From the NCBI GenBank assembly GCA_030411725.1, contig MU839849.1, positions 124,001 through 188,000 of the forward strand: a stretch of DNA of 64,000 nucleotides, given 5' to 3'. Positions 34,037 to 46,076 of the stretch are shown here, one piece after another; the first letter of the stretch is position 1, and each line of letters starts with the position of its first letter. Source of the DNA: Echria macrotheca (Eukaryota; Ascomycota; Sordariomycetes; Sordariales; Schizotheciaceae). The notes below the pieces were generated by a model that was not told the origin of the DNA, made no database searches, and worked only from the letters and a program-made list of their open reading frames with translations. A program made the translations under genes and the position numbers.

Positions 34037-37000
34037 ATGACGGGCAGCCCCCGAAGCGCAAACCTCGCCGCGGGCTTCCTTTCTCCTGCGTCACTCATTG
34101 AAAGCATGAACATCGAACCACCGCACTACTTCGCTGCGGGAAGCGTGGCCGCGCTCGGCATCAGCGCCCTCGCCAGCTTGCCGGCGGTCGCTGGGCTCAT
34201 CGGGCGAGCGCGGAAGGACAAACGGGGCGACGACATTTACGAGGACGAGGACGGTAAAGCAACGCCCGAGTCGGCCGCCCGGTTCTCCAACCGACTCCCG
34301 AAAATCGCTGTCCTCCTTTGGGCTGCTTTCGGTCTGGCACTTCAGATCGCGTATTCAGTCGTCTGGGGAGCACGGTTCCCCGGGCACACCGAGAACTTGT
34401 GGAATTGGTTGGCAGTCGCGGCTTGGGTATGAGCACCGGTACCAACCCATGAAACCCGGCTCTGAGCTGATTGTTATCAGGGTCTAAACTTCCTCCAAGC
34501 GCTTGCCATTGTCGTCTTCCATGACCCGGTCCGAGCTTACAACCAGGGCATATACCTCGCGGTATCAAGCCTCGCGCTTCTGAGTCTGCATCTGTTCAAC
34601 TTCACGAGCGGCGGTTGGGATCGTGCCGACCTAACACCCTTCTTACTATGTGGTCTGACGATCCTGGGAGCCGGTGGCCTCATGATGGCCAGCATTACGC
34701 TACCGCGCCGCCCCGATGTTTTCTTCCAAGGTCAGCTCGTCGACCGAATTCGGACCGACAACATATTCCGCAGGCTTACGTTCGGATGGGCCTCAAATCT
34801 CATGTCCACGGCCGCTGAGAAAGGCGACTTGGAGATGAAGGACCTACCTTACCTGGATAGTCGTCTGCGTGCCGAGAATGCGTCCTTGACGTGGGAGGCC
34901 AACAAGAACCGCTTCTCTCTGCCCGTGTTCCTGCTCCGGACGTACGGCTGGCGGACTTTCGCGCAGTGCATGATCGCAATCGTTAACGCCTGTGTATCGT
35001 ATCTGCCGTGGTGGATAACTCTCCGTCTTTTGGAGGTGCTGGAAAAGAGAGCCGCGGGCGAGCCGACAACCAACGCCGTATGGCTGCTCCTTGTCTGGCT
35101 GGCCCTTTCCAAACTCGCGGGGGCGGTAAGTTCGGTCCTCTTATCCGTGAATCAACAGGACTTGACGTGTGGTTTATTAGATTCTCGAATCGATGCTCTT
35201 CTGGGCTTTATCTTATGAATTACAGATTCCAATGCGGTCTCAACTTTCCACCATCATCTACGAGAAATCACTCCGCCGCAAGAATATTGCGGCCATCAGC
35301 AAGAAGCGAGAGGAGCAGAATGGCACCGCAACCCCGGAAGGCGGCGCAGACAAGAAGCCCAAAGACGACGACAAGGATGCCAGTCAAAAGTCAAGGCAAG
35401 CTGTCATCAACCTTGTCGGAGTTGATGCCGATCGGGTCGCAATGTTGAACATGGTTGCGTACATGGTCCCAGTCATCATCTTGCGGCTCACCATCTCGAT
35501 ACGTTTTCTCGTGTTCTTGCTTGGCTGGATCCCCCTTGTGCTCGGTTTTTCCTCTGTGCTCCTAACGATGCCTGTCAACTTCATCTTTTCCAAGCTACTC
35601 TTTACGGCCGACCAGAAATTGATGACGATCCGGGATGAAAAGCTTGAGTTGGTCAACGAAGCACTGCAAGGCATTCGGCAGATCAAATTTTCCGCGCTGG
35701 AGTCGCAATGGGAGAAGCGCATTCTGGGTCTCCGAGAAAAGGAGCTGCGGGCCGTCTGGGAGGTATTTCGTACTGGCGTTGGTTTTGAAGCTTGCTGGAC
35801 CTCGGCGCCCATCCTTTTGGCCGTCACTTCACTGGGTACATACGCGTGGAGGAACGGCAGCATCACGCCATCCGTTGCCTTTACCAGCATCGGAATCCTC
35901 AGCACCATCGATTTCGCCGTTTCGTCGATGCCAATGCTCATACGATTTGGCATCGACTGTTGGGTATCGGTGAAGCGTATCCAGAAATACCTTGAGGGCC
36001 CTGAACTTTCCAGAATCAGCAAGGAGGGATCGAACATCAGTTTCGATGGTGCCTCGCTGGCATGGCCTGTCGACGACGACGCAACCGAAGAAACCGAAAG
36101 GTTTGTCCTGCGGGATGTGTCTCTCTCGTTCCCGCCAGGGCAACTTTCTGTGATCTCGGGCAACACAGGTTCTGGAAAGAGTCTGCTCCTCGCCGCCATC
36201 CTTGGAGAGGCAGATCTGCTCTCCGGGTCTGCCTACGTCCCTCGGCCACAACCACTCGACGAGCGCCAAGACAGCAACGCAAATGCCGGCAACTGGATTC
36301 TACCGTCCAACATGGCTTACGTGGGCCAGATACCCTGGATCGAAAACGCAACGCTCCGGGACAATATCCTCTTCGGGTTGCCCTATGACAAGGAGCGATA
36401 TGAGCAAACGCTGGCCGCATGTGCCCTGAACAAGGACCTTGAAAGCCTCTCCGATGGCGACCAGACCGAACTCGGAATCAACGGCGTCAATTTGAGCGGC
36501 GGGCAAAAGTGGCGCGTCACGGTCGCCCGCGCTGTCTACTCGAGGGCGGGCATTTTGGTGATGGACGACATCTTCAGCGCCGTCGATGCGAATGTTGGCA
36601 GGCAACTCCTCGACGGCTGCCTGCTGGGAAGTCTCTGCGAAGGCAGGACGAGAATCCTCGTCACTCACCACCTTGGTCTCGTCGAGAAGCATGCAAAGTT
36701 TCTTGTCGAGTTGGCAGACGGCGGTGTAAGCTACGCTGGGCTTACATCGGAGCTCGAGGAAGAGGGCATCCTAGAGCGTATCAAGAGTCACCAAGCTCAA
36801 GAACCGGCTGCAAATGGAAAGGCAAATGGAGTCACCAATGGAGAAGCTCAAAAGACTGCCGCCGAGACCAGAAAGTTTGTTGAGGACGAAGCTCGCGAGA
36901 AAGGCTCGGTCAAGGGCCGAGTGTACGCGGCTTACATTCAGGACAGCGGAGGCTGGCTTGTTTGGGGGTTTCTGGCTGTTCTCTACCTCTCCAACGAAAC

Positions 37001-38907
37001 ATTTCAGCTTCGTAAGTTCACTCCTACTGACTCCACGGTACGTCCCATAGCTGACAAGACCAGTCCGATCCTGGGTGGTGAGACTGTGGACCGGCGAGGC
37101 GGCCACGGCGGCCAACATAACATCACACGCAGCATCATCATGGCACGTCTCGCAGTCTTACCACGCTCAGCAAGCACTCGTACCGCTTCCGACTCCATTG
37201 GAGGAAACGAAACATAGCGTCGAGTTCTGGTTGATGCTGTACGCCGGAGCGGCCTTTGTCGGCATCTTCTTCGGCATCATCAAGGTGTACTTCACATTTG
37301 TCGCCAGCTACCGTGCGAGTCGCTACATGTTTAAGAAGATTCTGTCCGTGGTTCTGAGGGCTCCGCTGCGCTGGACCGACACCGTACCGGTCGGTCGCAT
37401 TCTCAACCGGTTCACAAGCGACTTCGACTCTATCGACAACGAACTAGCACGCGAGCTCAGTGGCTTCATCACCATTGTCCTACAAGCGCTAGGCATCTGC
37501 GCCGCGTCCATATTCGTGTCGCCGCTGATTCTCCCGTTTGCCGCTGTCTGTCTCGGCTGGGTCGCCTGGCTGGCCGCCATCTATCTCAAGGCGGCGCGGC
37601 CGATGAAGCGGCTCGAGAGCACGGCCAAGTCGCCCGTCTTCGAGCTGTTCGGGTCCTCGCTGGCCGGGCTGACGACGATCCGCGCCTTCGACCGCACGAC
37701 GCCGTACTGCCAGACCATGCACACGCGCATCGACAACCGTGGCAGGTGCTCGCTCAACCTCAACCTCTTCAGTCGGTGGATCGGGTGGAACATGGGCGTG
37801 GTCGGCATCGTCTTCACCATCACCGTCGCTGTGTTTGTGCTGCTCAAGGCCCAGCGCGATGCCGCCCTTGCCGGATTCGTTCTCACCTTTGCCATGCAGT
37901 TCTCGACCACCGTGCTCTGGACGGTCCGCTCGTACGCATCGCTCGAGCTCGAGATGAATGCTGTAGAGCGCGTGCTAGAATACTCGGAGATCGAAACCGA
38001 GAACTTCAGTGGCGAGAAACCGCCAGCAGCATGGCCGACCGACGGTAGACTCGAGGTGCATGACCTGGTCGTCGGATACGCTCGTGACCTCCCGCCCGTT
38101 CTGAAGGGCCTGAATTTCCACGTCAACCCCTCAAAGCGCGTCGGCGTCGTCGGCCGCACCGGAGCCGGAAAATCGTCTCTTACCCTCGCCCTGTTCCGCT
38201 TCCTCGAGCCGCGCTCCGGCAGTATCTACGTCGACGGGCTAGACGTGTCCAAAATCCCGCTCTCGGATCTGCGCTCCCGACTGGCCATCATCCCGCAGGA
38301 CCCCGTCCTCTTCTCCGGCACTGTGCGGTCAAATCTCGACCCCTTCGAGGACCACACCGACGACGAACTCCGCGACGCCCTGCGGCGCGTCCACCTCGTC
38401 TCGGAGGCCGAGTCCTCGGCCACGCCCCAGCCCACAACGGGCACCAACACGCCGGCGCCGGAAGATGCCAGCACCAGCGACACGGCGACGGTGACGAACC
38501 CCAGGAATACCAACATCTTTCGCGACCTTGACTCGCCCATCTCCGAGGGCGGACATAACCTGTCCCAGGGCCAGCGCCAGCTTTTGTGTCTCGCGCGCGC
38601 TATCGTCTCGCGGCCCAAGATCATGGTGCTCGACGAGGCGACCTCGGCCGTGGATATGGCTACCGACGCGCTGATTCAGCGGTCAATTCGGGAGGAGTTC
38701 AGGGGATCGACACTGCTGGTGATTGCGCACCGTCTGAGTACGATTGCGGATTTTGATCGCATTTTGGTCTTGAGTGATGGCGAAGTGGTGGAGTTTGCTA
38801 CGCCGAAGGAGCTGTGGGACTTGGGAGAGAAGGGGGTGTTTAGGTCCATGTGTCAGGAGAGTGGGGAGGCGGAGAAGCTCAAGTCGATTATTGTGGGTGA
38901 TGCCTGA
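34037..38907 (+). CDS. ABC transporter, ABCC (multidrug-resistance-associated) type
   Basis: Four exons (34037-34426, 34481-35125, 35181-37011, 37064-38907; introns 52-55 bp) give 1569 residues. Architecture: a hydrophobic N-terminal segment, TMD1, NBD1, TMD2, NBD2. NBD1: Walker A GNTGSGKS at about 672, signature LSGGQ near 783, Walker B ILVMDD with Asp where the catalytic Glu would be, as is usual for the weak site of ABCC proteins. NBD2: GRTGAGKS at about 1319, LSQGQ near 1455, IMVLDEATS and the H-loop HRLS, all complete. A Thr/Pro-rich insert (about 30 residues) precedes the NBD2 signature. ABCC pumps export conjugates, drugs or metabolites across plasma or vacuolar membranes. Together with the adjacent P450 and SDR this suggests export or detoxification. 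Confidence 0.92.
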
Positions 38908-39148
38908 GAGGTTTATGTGGTTTCCGTGAGTAATATGGAATACATGGTATCGAAGTCTCAGGGTCTTGGGTTTATGTTTAGAATTCCACTCATCTTGTAT
39001 CAAGTATCTAGGGGTTACGCCATTAAAGCTACCTAGGTAGTCCCATCTCAATCCTCTCATCGACTGCACATGTGAGCTTGCCCCCGGGCGTTCATGCTCT
39101 GATCAACTGGTTAGAGTCTCAAGAAGCGCCGCTTTGGTACAATGCCGC

Positions 39149-40287
39149 TCAGACGACATTCTTCACGACACCAGGTTCAATCTTCTCCAGCTCAGCGGTA
39201 ACAAGATGCCATACCAGCTTCTCCGTCTTGACTCCGTCTTCGTTGGTCGTCCAGTCAGGAATTTGTCTAACTCCTGTTAGAAATAACCATTGATACTCCC
39301 TGAGAGGACTGTCACTTACTCGCCAGGCTCACAAGACTGAAGAAATTGGCCGTGAGTTTCCTCGTCCACCACCAGAGCGTGCAGAATCGCACGGCTGCCA
39401 TCTTCGGCAGTGCGTCCCGAAGTTTTGTGCAGTTTGGTGATGGCATCGCGCCATTCAGGCGGGGCGTGGCGGATAAGTTCAGTTGCGCAGAGGCCAGGGC
39501 ACACGGTGTGCATCACGATGCCGGTCTTGGACACGGGGAGGAGCTTGGTGAGATGTCGTGCGGTGAAGAATTCGACGAGTTTCGAGGCACGGTATCTTGA
39601 ATCCATCAGCCACACCTCCTCGCAATGGTAGACGTCTTTCGCTTCAGACACAGTCCATGGAGAGTATAAGTAGGTGCTCACTTACCCCTGCGACCCAAGC
39701 TCTGTCGTCTTCATCTGCTCCAGCGGGTCGTCCTTCAGCCCCTTCCACACGTCCGGGTCAATCTGAAATCCAGCGGTACTGCCCACAAAAACAATACGCG
39801 GATGATAGTCAAACTGACGACCCATCTCGATCAGCTTGGGAATCAACAGAAACGTCAACAGAAAAGTCCCCAGCACGTTGACCGCGATGTTCTGGTTCTG
39901 TCCATTAACCAGCTCCCGCTGGATCGAGGCGACCGCCGCATTCTGGATGATGGCATCCACGCGGGGTAGCTCGTCAATCACCTTCTGCGCAAACGCCTTG
40001 ACCGAAGGATAATCTCCCAGGTCAAGGTGCCACACCTCAGCTACGCCTGTCTTTCCGGTGGCGGCCTCGATGCGGGCCTTGGCCTTGTTGCCGGCCTCGA
40101 GGTTACGCACAGCCATGATCACCTTGGCCGCGCCGAGGGCGACGAGGTGTTGAGCGGCCTCGAAGCCGAGGCCCGTGTTGGACCCGGTCACGATGTAGGT
40201 CTTTCCGGCGCAAGTGGCTTCGGTGACGAGCAGGGGGAGGTTGCGTGGCTGCTCGTAAACGGTAGGGATCCTGACGGCGGTGGCCAT
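39149..40287 (-). CDS. Short-chain dehydrogenase/reductase (copy 1)
   Basis: Three exons (40287-39686, 39595-39320, 39266-39149) give 331 residues. Cofactor loop TGSNTGLG near residue 30, DLGDYPSVKAF for the adenine pocket, NAAVA in place of NNAG, and the catalytic YRASK restored by the first splice (GSQG|YRASKLVEF). It resembles fungal retinol-dehydrogenase-like SDRs common in metabolite clusters. The acceptor at 39596-39597 was preferred over nearer AGs because only it gives the YxxxK motif in frame. It is convergent with the ABCC gene, with 241 bp between stop codons. Confidence 0.87.
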
Positions 40288-41305
40288 GGTGAAAACTGTA
40301 AAGGTGAATAGGATATGGTAATGTTCAAGTTGCTCGAAGTTCAAGGTCAAGAGAGAGCTATATGATGGTCTTTACTCTCAGTCGCCGGGGGGCGACCTTG
40401 ATTGTTAAATACTGGAAGAAAAGGAGCTTCTTGTTTGCGAGATCTGTCTCCGTGGTCAACGGAATATCGTTGAAGCCGACCACCGCGCCCTTTTATCGAC
40501 GTTGTGAAACCGAAGCCATGATGCAACAGTTGCTTAAGTCCGGCTGTCCCTATCAAGACGTTCCGGCTAGCTGGATCGGACAGCTGCCGGGCATTCTTAG
40601 AACGGGACCCCGAGCCGAGGTGAAAGAAGCACTGCAGCAACGGCAAGAAGATGAAAATTGTTATCGCCGGGCGATGTTGTGATTCGCGGAATTAACAGCG
40701 TCTTAACTCCACGTCCTCGACCACCACTCGCATCAAAGCGTCCATTGGCAAATCGGCACCAGACGACCCGATCCCGGGCCACAAGCCGATCGAGCACATC
40801 GGGAGGATGATCGGTAGGGAGCCTTCCGGGGCCGTGCCCGATCTCCAGACCGGAGCCCAGACACGCCGACCCCAGCTCCGGAGCAACTTTGTGTGCGAAA
40901 CCAGATTCGATCAGGCGAGTGCGAGACTGGAGCCTTGGATGATAATCGGGGCGTGGTGCCTCACGTTGTCATTTCTCTCATAAGGGTGTTTCCAATCTCT
41001 CCGAGCCGCCGCGAAGAGTCCCGACTTCCGGTTTGGCGGCGGAGTAGCGGCATAACTAGACTAGCCGGCTCGGATTGGGGCATTTAAAAGGATCTTTTGA
41101 GCATCGAGAGAGAGGTGTCATCATTGTTGAAAAAGCAGGCCACGACGTGTAGGTAGCCTTTCCTGTCTCACATCTATATGTGCCTTACCCGGTACGCCCA
41201 ACCCCCTGAAATCCAATCGCAGTCATTGAAACGACTGCTTTACACATTGAAGAAGCAGCTTGTACATAGATATTACCCAATTATTTGATTGACCCTGGTA
41301 GGGTG
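40288..41305. other. Intergenic region
   Basis: No supported gene. A frame at about 40708-40983 on the plus strand is open for about 90 codons without an ATG start or motif; I treat it as chance or a remnant. Confidence 0.45.
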
Positions 41306-42255
41306 CTATTGGATCAAGATTGCAATTAACATGCACAAGCCCATCGCCAAATTCCTCGTCCGTAGCCTTTCCCCCTGGTTGGTATTTGTAGGCACAGGCT
41401 GAGAATCGTTGAATACTGGGTCCGTAGCTACGTTGAAGTACGTAAGGGGGAAATCCACAAACGGCACGTTAGTCACAGTTGGCGTGGCGGCTGTGCCTCT
41501 GCTATATGCTGACGCTCCGGAGATGAGTGTCTAACGAATGTCAGTGACACCTTCATTGAGTTCCAATACATATACAAGGCACATACCCCTGGAATACCAA
41601 GCCACGTCTTACACGACTTGTAACCCCATAGATTGCTCAGCTCAACTGTCTTTTCCGTCCCGCCGTCGAAACTGATCGAGGACGTGGCCGTAGGACACAG
41701 CGCACCCCCATCGATGGTACATATGCTCTCGACATACTGAATCTGCGGCTGACAGTAGCAGTTCACCGTATTGGAGGCATAATTGCTCGCGCACAGATCG
41801 GTGTATCGACTGTACCGATCACATGCCGTCCGAATATAGTCGCACGTGTTGCTCGCCGGCGGAACTGTAACAGTGGGCACCGGCGGCGTCGTGACGTGGA
41901 GATCGGGGGATGCCGAGCTGCAAAATTGGAGCCACTGCGACTGGTAGCCGTTGAAATCTGGGTCGTAAGCGTAGTCGAGGATGCACTGGCGGTGCACGCC
42001 CTTGCAGACGACCATGTCGGAGAACAGATCCTGGCGACAGAAGCAGGCTGCATACTGGGGGTTGTCCTGGACCGGCTTGAGACTGTCGCCGCCGAGTATG
42101 GATGAGCAGGCATCGAGACGTGAGGTGAAGGCGCTGCAGGCCGTATTGGTGTTGCTGAAGCCGCTGACGCAGTTCTCTGGCTGTGCCCATGCTCGTCTAT
42201 CCAGTGTAAGGGACCCTGGGAGTCGTGGTGGAGGCGTTATTCGCGGGAAATCCAT
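41306..42255 (-). CDS. Cys-rich GPI-anchor-type surface protein, 5' end uncertain
   Basis: Exons 42255-41587 and 41530-41306 (56 bp intron) give 297 residues from the ATG at 42255. The sequence AQPENCVSG looks like the start of a mature secreted protein, but the 20 residues before it are Pro/Arg-rich and not a signal peptide. An acceptor-like GGATAG sits just upstream of that point (exon edge 42196), so a signal-peptide exon may be missing. The body has about 18 Cys in two similar halves (ACSAF..CSSIL..CFCRQ; CDYIRTAC..CASNY..CYCQP), followed by a Thr/Pro stretch. The spliced C-terminus ends in LAMGLCMLIAILIQ, a GPI-type hydrophobic tail. The 8.6 kb transposon begins 119 bp upstream. Confidence 0.72.
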
Positions 42256-42373
42256 CTTTTGGCCTGCCTTGATAAACAATGTTCACGATATCTGAGGAAG
42301 AAATCGTGGCGTTGTCAATTCTTGTGCAAGTCTCGGAAGCATTTCGAAGGATTTGGAGTCGGAAATTGCACCC

Positions 42374-42381
42374 ATATGCCA
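42374..42381 (+). repeat. Target-site duplication, left copy (ATATGCCA)
   Basis: ATATGCCA directly precedes the TAGGCCTAGG terminus of the large element and is repeated exactly at 50961-50968 after its other end. An 8 bp duplication fits hAT-type insertion. Confidence 0.92.
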
Positions 42382-42545
42382 TAGGCCTAGGAATTACCCA
42401 CCCATGGGTACCCATGGGTAACCCGAAAAAAAAATGGGTACCTATGGGTAACCCAGAAAAAAAATGGGTAACCCATGGGTAACCCAGAAAAAAAATAGGT
42501 AACCCATAAATAACCCGAAAAGAAATAAGTAACCTATAGGTAACC
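42382..42545 (+). repeat. Left terminal inverted repeat with subterminal GGGTAACCC array
   Basis: The outer 19 bp match the reverse complement of the right end exactly. Inside are repeated units GGGTAACCC plus A8-9 plus TGGGT, which are themselves near-palindromic. The units grow more degenerate inward (CATAAATAACCC, ACCTATAGG), as expected from RIP. Confidence 0.85.
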
Positions 42546-42655
42546 TATAAGTAACCCATTTTACAATATATATTTTTCATACTATAGTTTTACTTTACAA
42601 AAAACAACAATTATATTCTTTATAAACTACCTAATCACTTTGTACTATTAATACC

Positions 42656-43049
42656 CTATTTATCCTCATACTTACTATTTTCTCTATCTTTTTCCTCCCC
42701 TTTATCCTTACTTTTTCTTTTATTTTTATCCTCCTCCTTATTCTTGTTTTTTCCGTCGACCTATATATTTACCTTTAGTATAATAAGTGTAATTTATATA
42801 ACTTATTTACGCTTTTTATTTACTTCTCGGATTTTACGAACCTTACGGTCCTTAACCTAACGAAACATATCTAATTAAAAAGGTATTAATACAATTATTA
42901 CACTAATTATTACAAGAATTAATTAAGTAATAAATACGTACCCGTACAAAATTCTTAAGCAGCGTAAAAAGCGGTAAAAGCAGAAAAGTAGGCTAAGGTA
43001 ATAGTTTAATTATATCTTAAAAAAAGTTAATATACGGAAATATTGTAAA
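42656..43049 (-). pseudogene. Degenerate Lys/Glu-rich coding remnant, possible tail of the H3-like gene
   Basis: On the minus strand from about 42866 a frame reads a highly charged Lys/Glu/Asp-rich segment interrupted by TAG/TAA codons that could derive from CAG/CAA, and it ends at a stop at 42656-42658. It follows the H3-like core on the same strand. It could be a C-terminal extension joined by a further intron, or a second gene. No domain was recognised. Confidence 0.35.
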
Positions 43050-43573
43050 ACAAATTAACGTAACTAATTAAATATCCTTAACGAAAAGAGTTACTTTTTT
43101 CGTATAAATAGCTACTAAATTCCTAACTATAATATAATTAGTAAAAAAAAACGTAAAAAATATAGGTGTATTAATAAATAGATAAATTAAAAACAATTTT
43201 ATATATTTTTAAAGGGCCTATAAAGTAATTACTTAAAAATATAGGTTATTACTAATATTAAAAGTAATCTTACGTATAACTTTTATAAATAATATCTTTA
43301 AAATTAAAATATTATAAATAAATTATATTTTTTTAATCTTTTATAAAGTAATAGCTATATATATATATATATTAATAAATAAATTATTATAACGATTATT
43401 ATAACGAATTAAATTATATTACTAGGGTACTATCTTCTTTTAGTAGGGGCTAAAGTAGCTTAAGCCGTAAATATACTAACCTTACTAATAATCAATTTTC
43501 TACTACGTAATTTACCGTAACTACCGGTCTTTTTACCGCTATAGGTCTTTATACTACTATAAATTTTAGCCAT
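43050..43573 (-). pseudogene. RIP-degraded histone H3-like (histone-fold) gene
   Basis: From an ATG at 43573 the frame reads M-A-K-I. Undoing one G-to-A and one C-to-T change gives M-A-R-T, the canonical H3 start. Lys9, Gly13 and Lys14 fall at the H3 spacing. After a probable intron ending near 43355 the frame shows an H3 alpha-N/alpha-1 pattern (I-x-x-L-F-I-x-V-I-x-x-I), then alpha-2 as L-Y-F-stop-V-I-T-L-stop-A-L-stop-K-Y-I-K-L-F-L. Each deviation from LRFQ..AL.ALQE...E.FL is a C-to-T or G-to-A change. After a second intron with an ATAG acceptor, NLVAIYTKKVTLFVKDI-stop-L matches the H3 C-terminal NLCAIHAKRVT...KDIQL. Internal TAA/TAG codons make it non-functional now. H3 versus centromeric H3 cannot be settled. 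Confidence 0.75.
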
Positions 43574-44150
43574 TTAAAATAATTAATAAGTAAATAAAAG
43601 TAATTAATATAAATTAATACCTTTTTGCAAAATAATAGATTTAATTATAATTTATTACTATTAATTTTTTTTTAAAAAAGGGGTTATATTTAATAAGTTA
43701 TACAGTAATTTGAACTTATATATACTAAAAAAACCCTATTTTAATAGGTTTATACGTATATAACTTCCATTTTAAAAAGGTAAAATTAATTTTTATAAAA
43801 TACTACTTTTTATTAAAACAAAATAATTATTTAACTTTATCTAAATACTACTAAATCTACAAATCCTTACAATAACCAACAAACCTAAATATTATTTATA
43901 AAATACACTAAAATATCGAAACGTAAGCGTAAAGCTAAAAGTAAGTTTAATAATAATTTAAATATAATTAAAATAAAAAACTATGCTTGAAACCTTAACG
44001 AAAATTATAAGGAATATAAAAAAGCAAAAGTAAAGATTAAAATACGGATTATAAAGGCTTAAAATAAGTTAATAGCTATATTAACGTATTAAGTAGTAAG
44101 TAAAAAAATATAAACTCATTTACTTAACTATTAAAAGCAAAAAGTAAAAC

Positions 44151-44290
44151 TGTTACGGTACCACTCCCGGCCAGCTACCGCACTCCTGCCGGAGTACCGG
44201 CGGTTAGTAGCCAGGTTGTTACCATATATATAAGGACATTTATAACTTCCTCTCTTCCTTTCCTCTTCTCGTATAATTATAAGTTTTTTT
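44151..44290 (+). repeat. Putative 5' LTR start, partly unmutated by RIP
   Basis: About 80 bp (44151-44230) are strikingly GC-rich inside the AT-rich block and keep several CpA/TpG dinucleotides that RIP normally destroys. It holds a small hairpin (ACTCC-TGCC-GGAGT). A TATA-like run and a pyrimidine-rich stretch follow. Its right-hand relative near 50.33 kb carries G-to-A changes (for example AGTAGCCAGGTTGTTAC versus AATAACTAGGTTATTAC). Confidence 0.6.
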
Positions 44291-46076
44291 TTAAACCTAA
44301 GGTTAGCCTTATAATAGTTAATTATACCTTTTAACTAACCAAGCTAATATTTATCTTTTTAAACAAATGTTCCCTTTATCTTAATATTACCCGGAAATAA
44401 TCGCTAATTTAACCTTTTATTACCTATTTTCTAATTAGATTTATAAACTAAACTTATTTCCTATTATTAAATTATAATCTTATATTAAACTTTAATATAT
44501 TAGAAATTACGAAAACCTTAAAGACCCTAAATACGCTTAGCCTTTAAAATACCCCGAATATTACTAGATTTAGCTTAATTAATAGCTTTTAGCTAAATTT
44601 TAACCGGACCTTACTATTAAATAACCCCTGGATTTATACTAAACTTTATATAATTAGTAGTTTTTAACTAAACTTTAACCCAATTTTTCTAATAAGGGAT
44701 TATTACTAACTTATTATTACCTTAATTTTAAACTACCTATAACTTACCCTTATTACTATAATAACTTTTATAATAGGTAATATTATATTAGTTATAATTA
44801 TAAAGGTTTTTAAGAACTTTATTTAACTTAAAATTACTTAGGCGCTTTAATCTTTTACGGATAATTATTCGTTTCTAAAAGCGTAGCTAGCGTTTTTACC
44901 TAAGTAATAAATAAATTAAATAAATATAATTTTTAATACCCTTAGCGTATATATTTAAACCCTAACTAACGTTATAATTAATGCTAAAATATAAATAGCT
45001 TACTATTAAAGCTAGTTTAATAAGACCTTTAACCGCGTTATTATTTTTTAAAATAAGCTAATAATTAACGTTTAAATTATTAATAATTTATAAGCTTAGC
45101 TTAAGGGGGCTAATATATTATAATTTAGCTAAGCTATAGTTAATATTACCCTAAGTAACCTAAATTTAAACCTAGCTATTCCTATTTTTTTTTATCCTTA
45201 AATAATTTATACCTTTATTATATACTTTAGGATTTTCCAAAACCCTTTTATATATTTTTACCCTTTTTACTAGTTAATTTTAAATATATTCGCTATTTTT
45301 AACCTAAAGTCTTTAATTCTTAATTATTTATTAATATTTTACTTAAAAATATTAATAAATTATTTATTTATAAATAGTAATTTAAATACGTTAATTAATA
45401 TATTATATTTTATAGTAAGTTTATTTTAAACTATAAGTAATACCTTATACTTATTAATTATATTTTATATATTTATTTACGTTTAGGTAAAAAAGCTTAA
45501 GCTTAGTTACTTATTGTTTTTAATATTATTATCGAGAATTACTATAACCCTTTATATTAAAACGGTATTATAGACTTTACGGATATTTTTACCTATTTTG
45601 ACCTAATTTATATTATTATTAACGTAAAATTTAAATTTAACTACGATTATAAGATTTTTAAGTAAAATATATTTGCTACTTAGTTTAAGTTTATTAATAA
45701 GTTTATTAAGTTAATTAACCTTATAAAAATTTTAAATAATTAATATATTAATAACCTACGTAATAAGGTTTATACTTGTATTTATAAAGGGATTTTTAGC
45801 TATTGTAATAAACCTACCAATAACGATTTTAATAAATAAATTAAAACGTATATATAAATTACTTAAAACCTTTAGGACTTTAAATTTTATAGTAAGTTTA
45901 ATATATATTTAATTATACTAATTTTTTATAATAAAACTAATAATATTACACTAGTTATAATTTAGGTTTTAATAAATAATTTAATGGATTTTAATAAGGC
46001 CTGTATAATCCCTATTTTTATAAAGGGGGAAAAGATTATATAGGAGGTTTAGGATTATCGGAAGATAAATAATCTC

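Noticed and set aside
33549..34040. Frame just upstream of the ABC transporter
   Set aside because: Does not connect in frame to the transporter and lacks hydrophobic segments; likely promoter sequence.
40708..40983. Plus-strand frame without ATG, about 90 codons
   Set aside because: No start, no family resemblance, and short frames overlap on the opposite strand.
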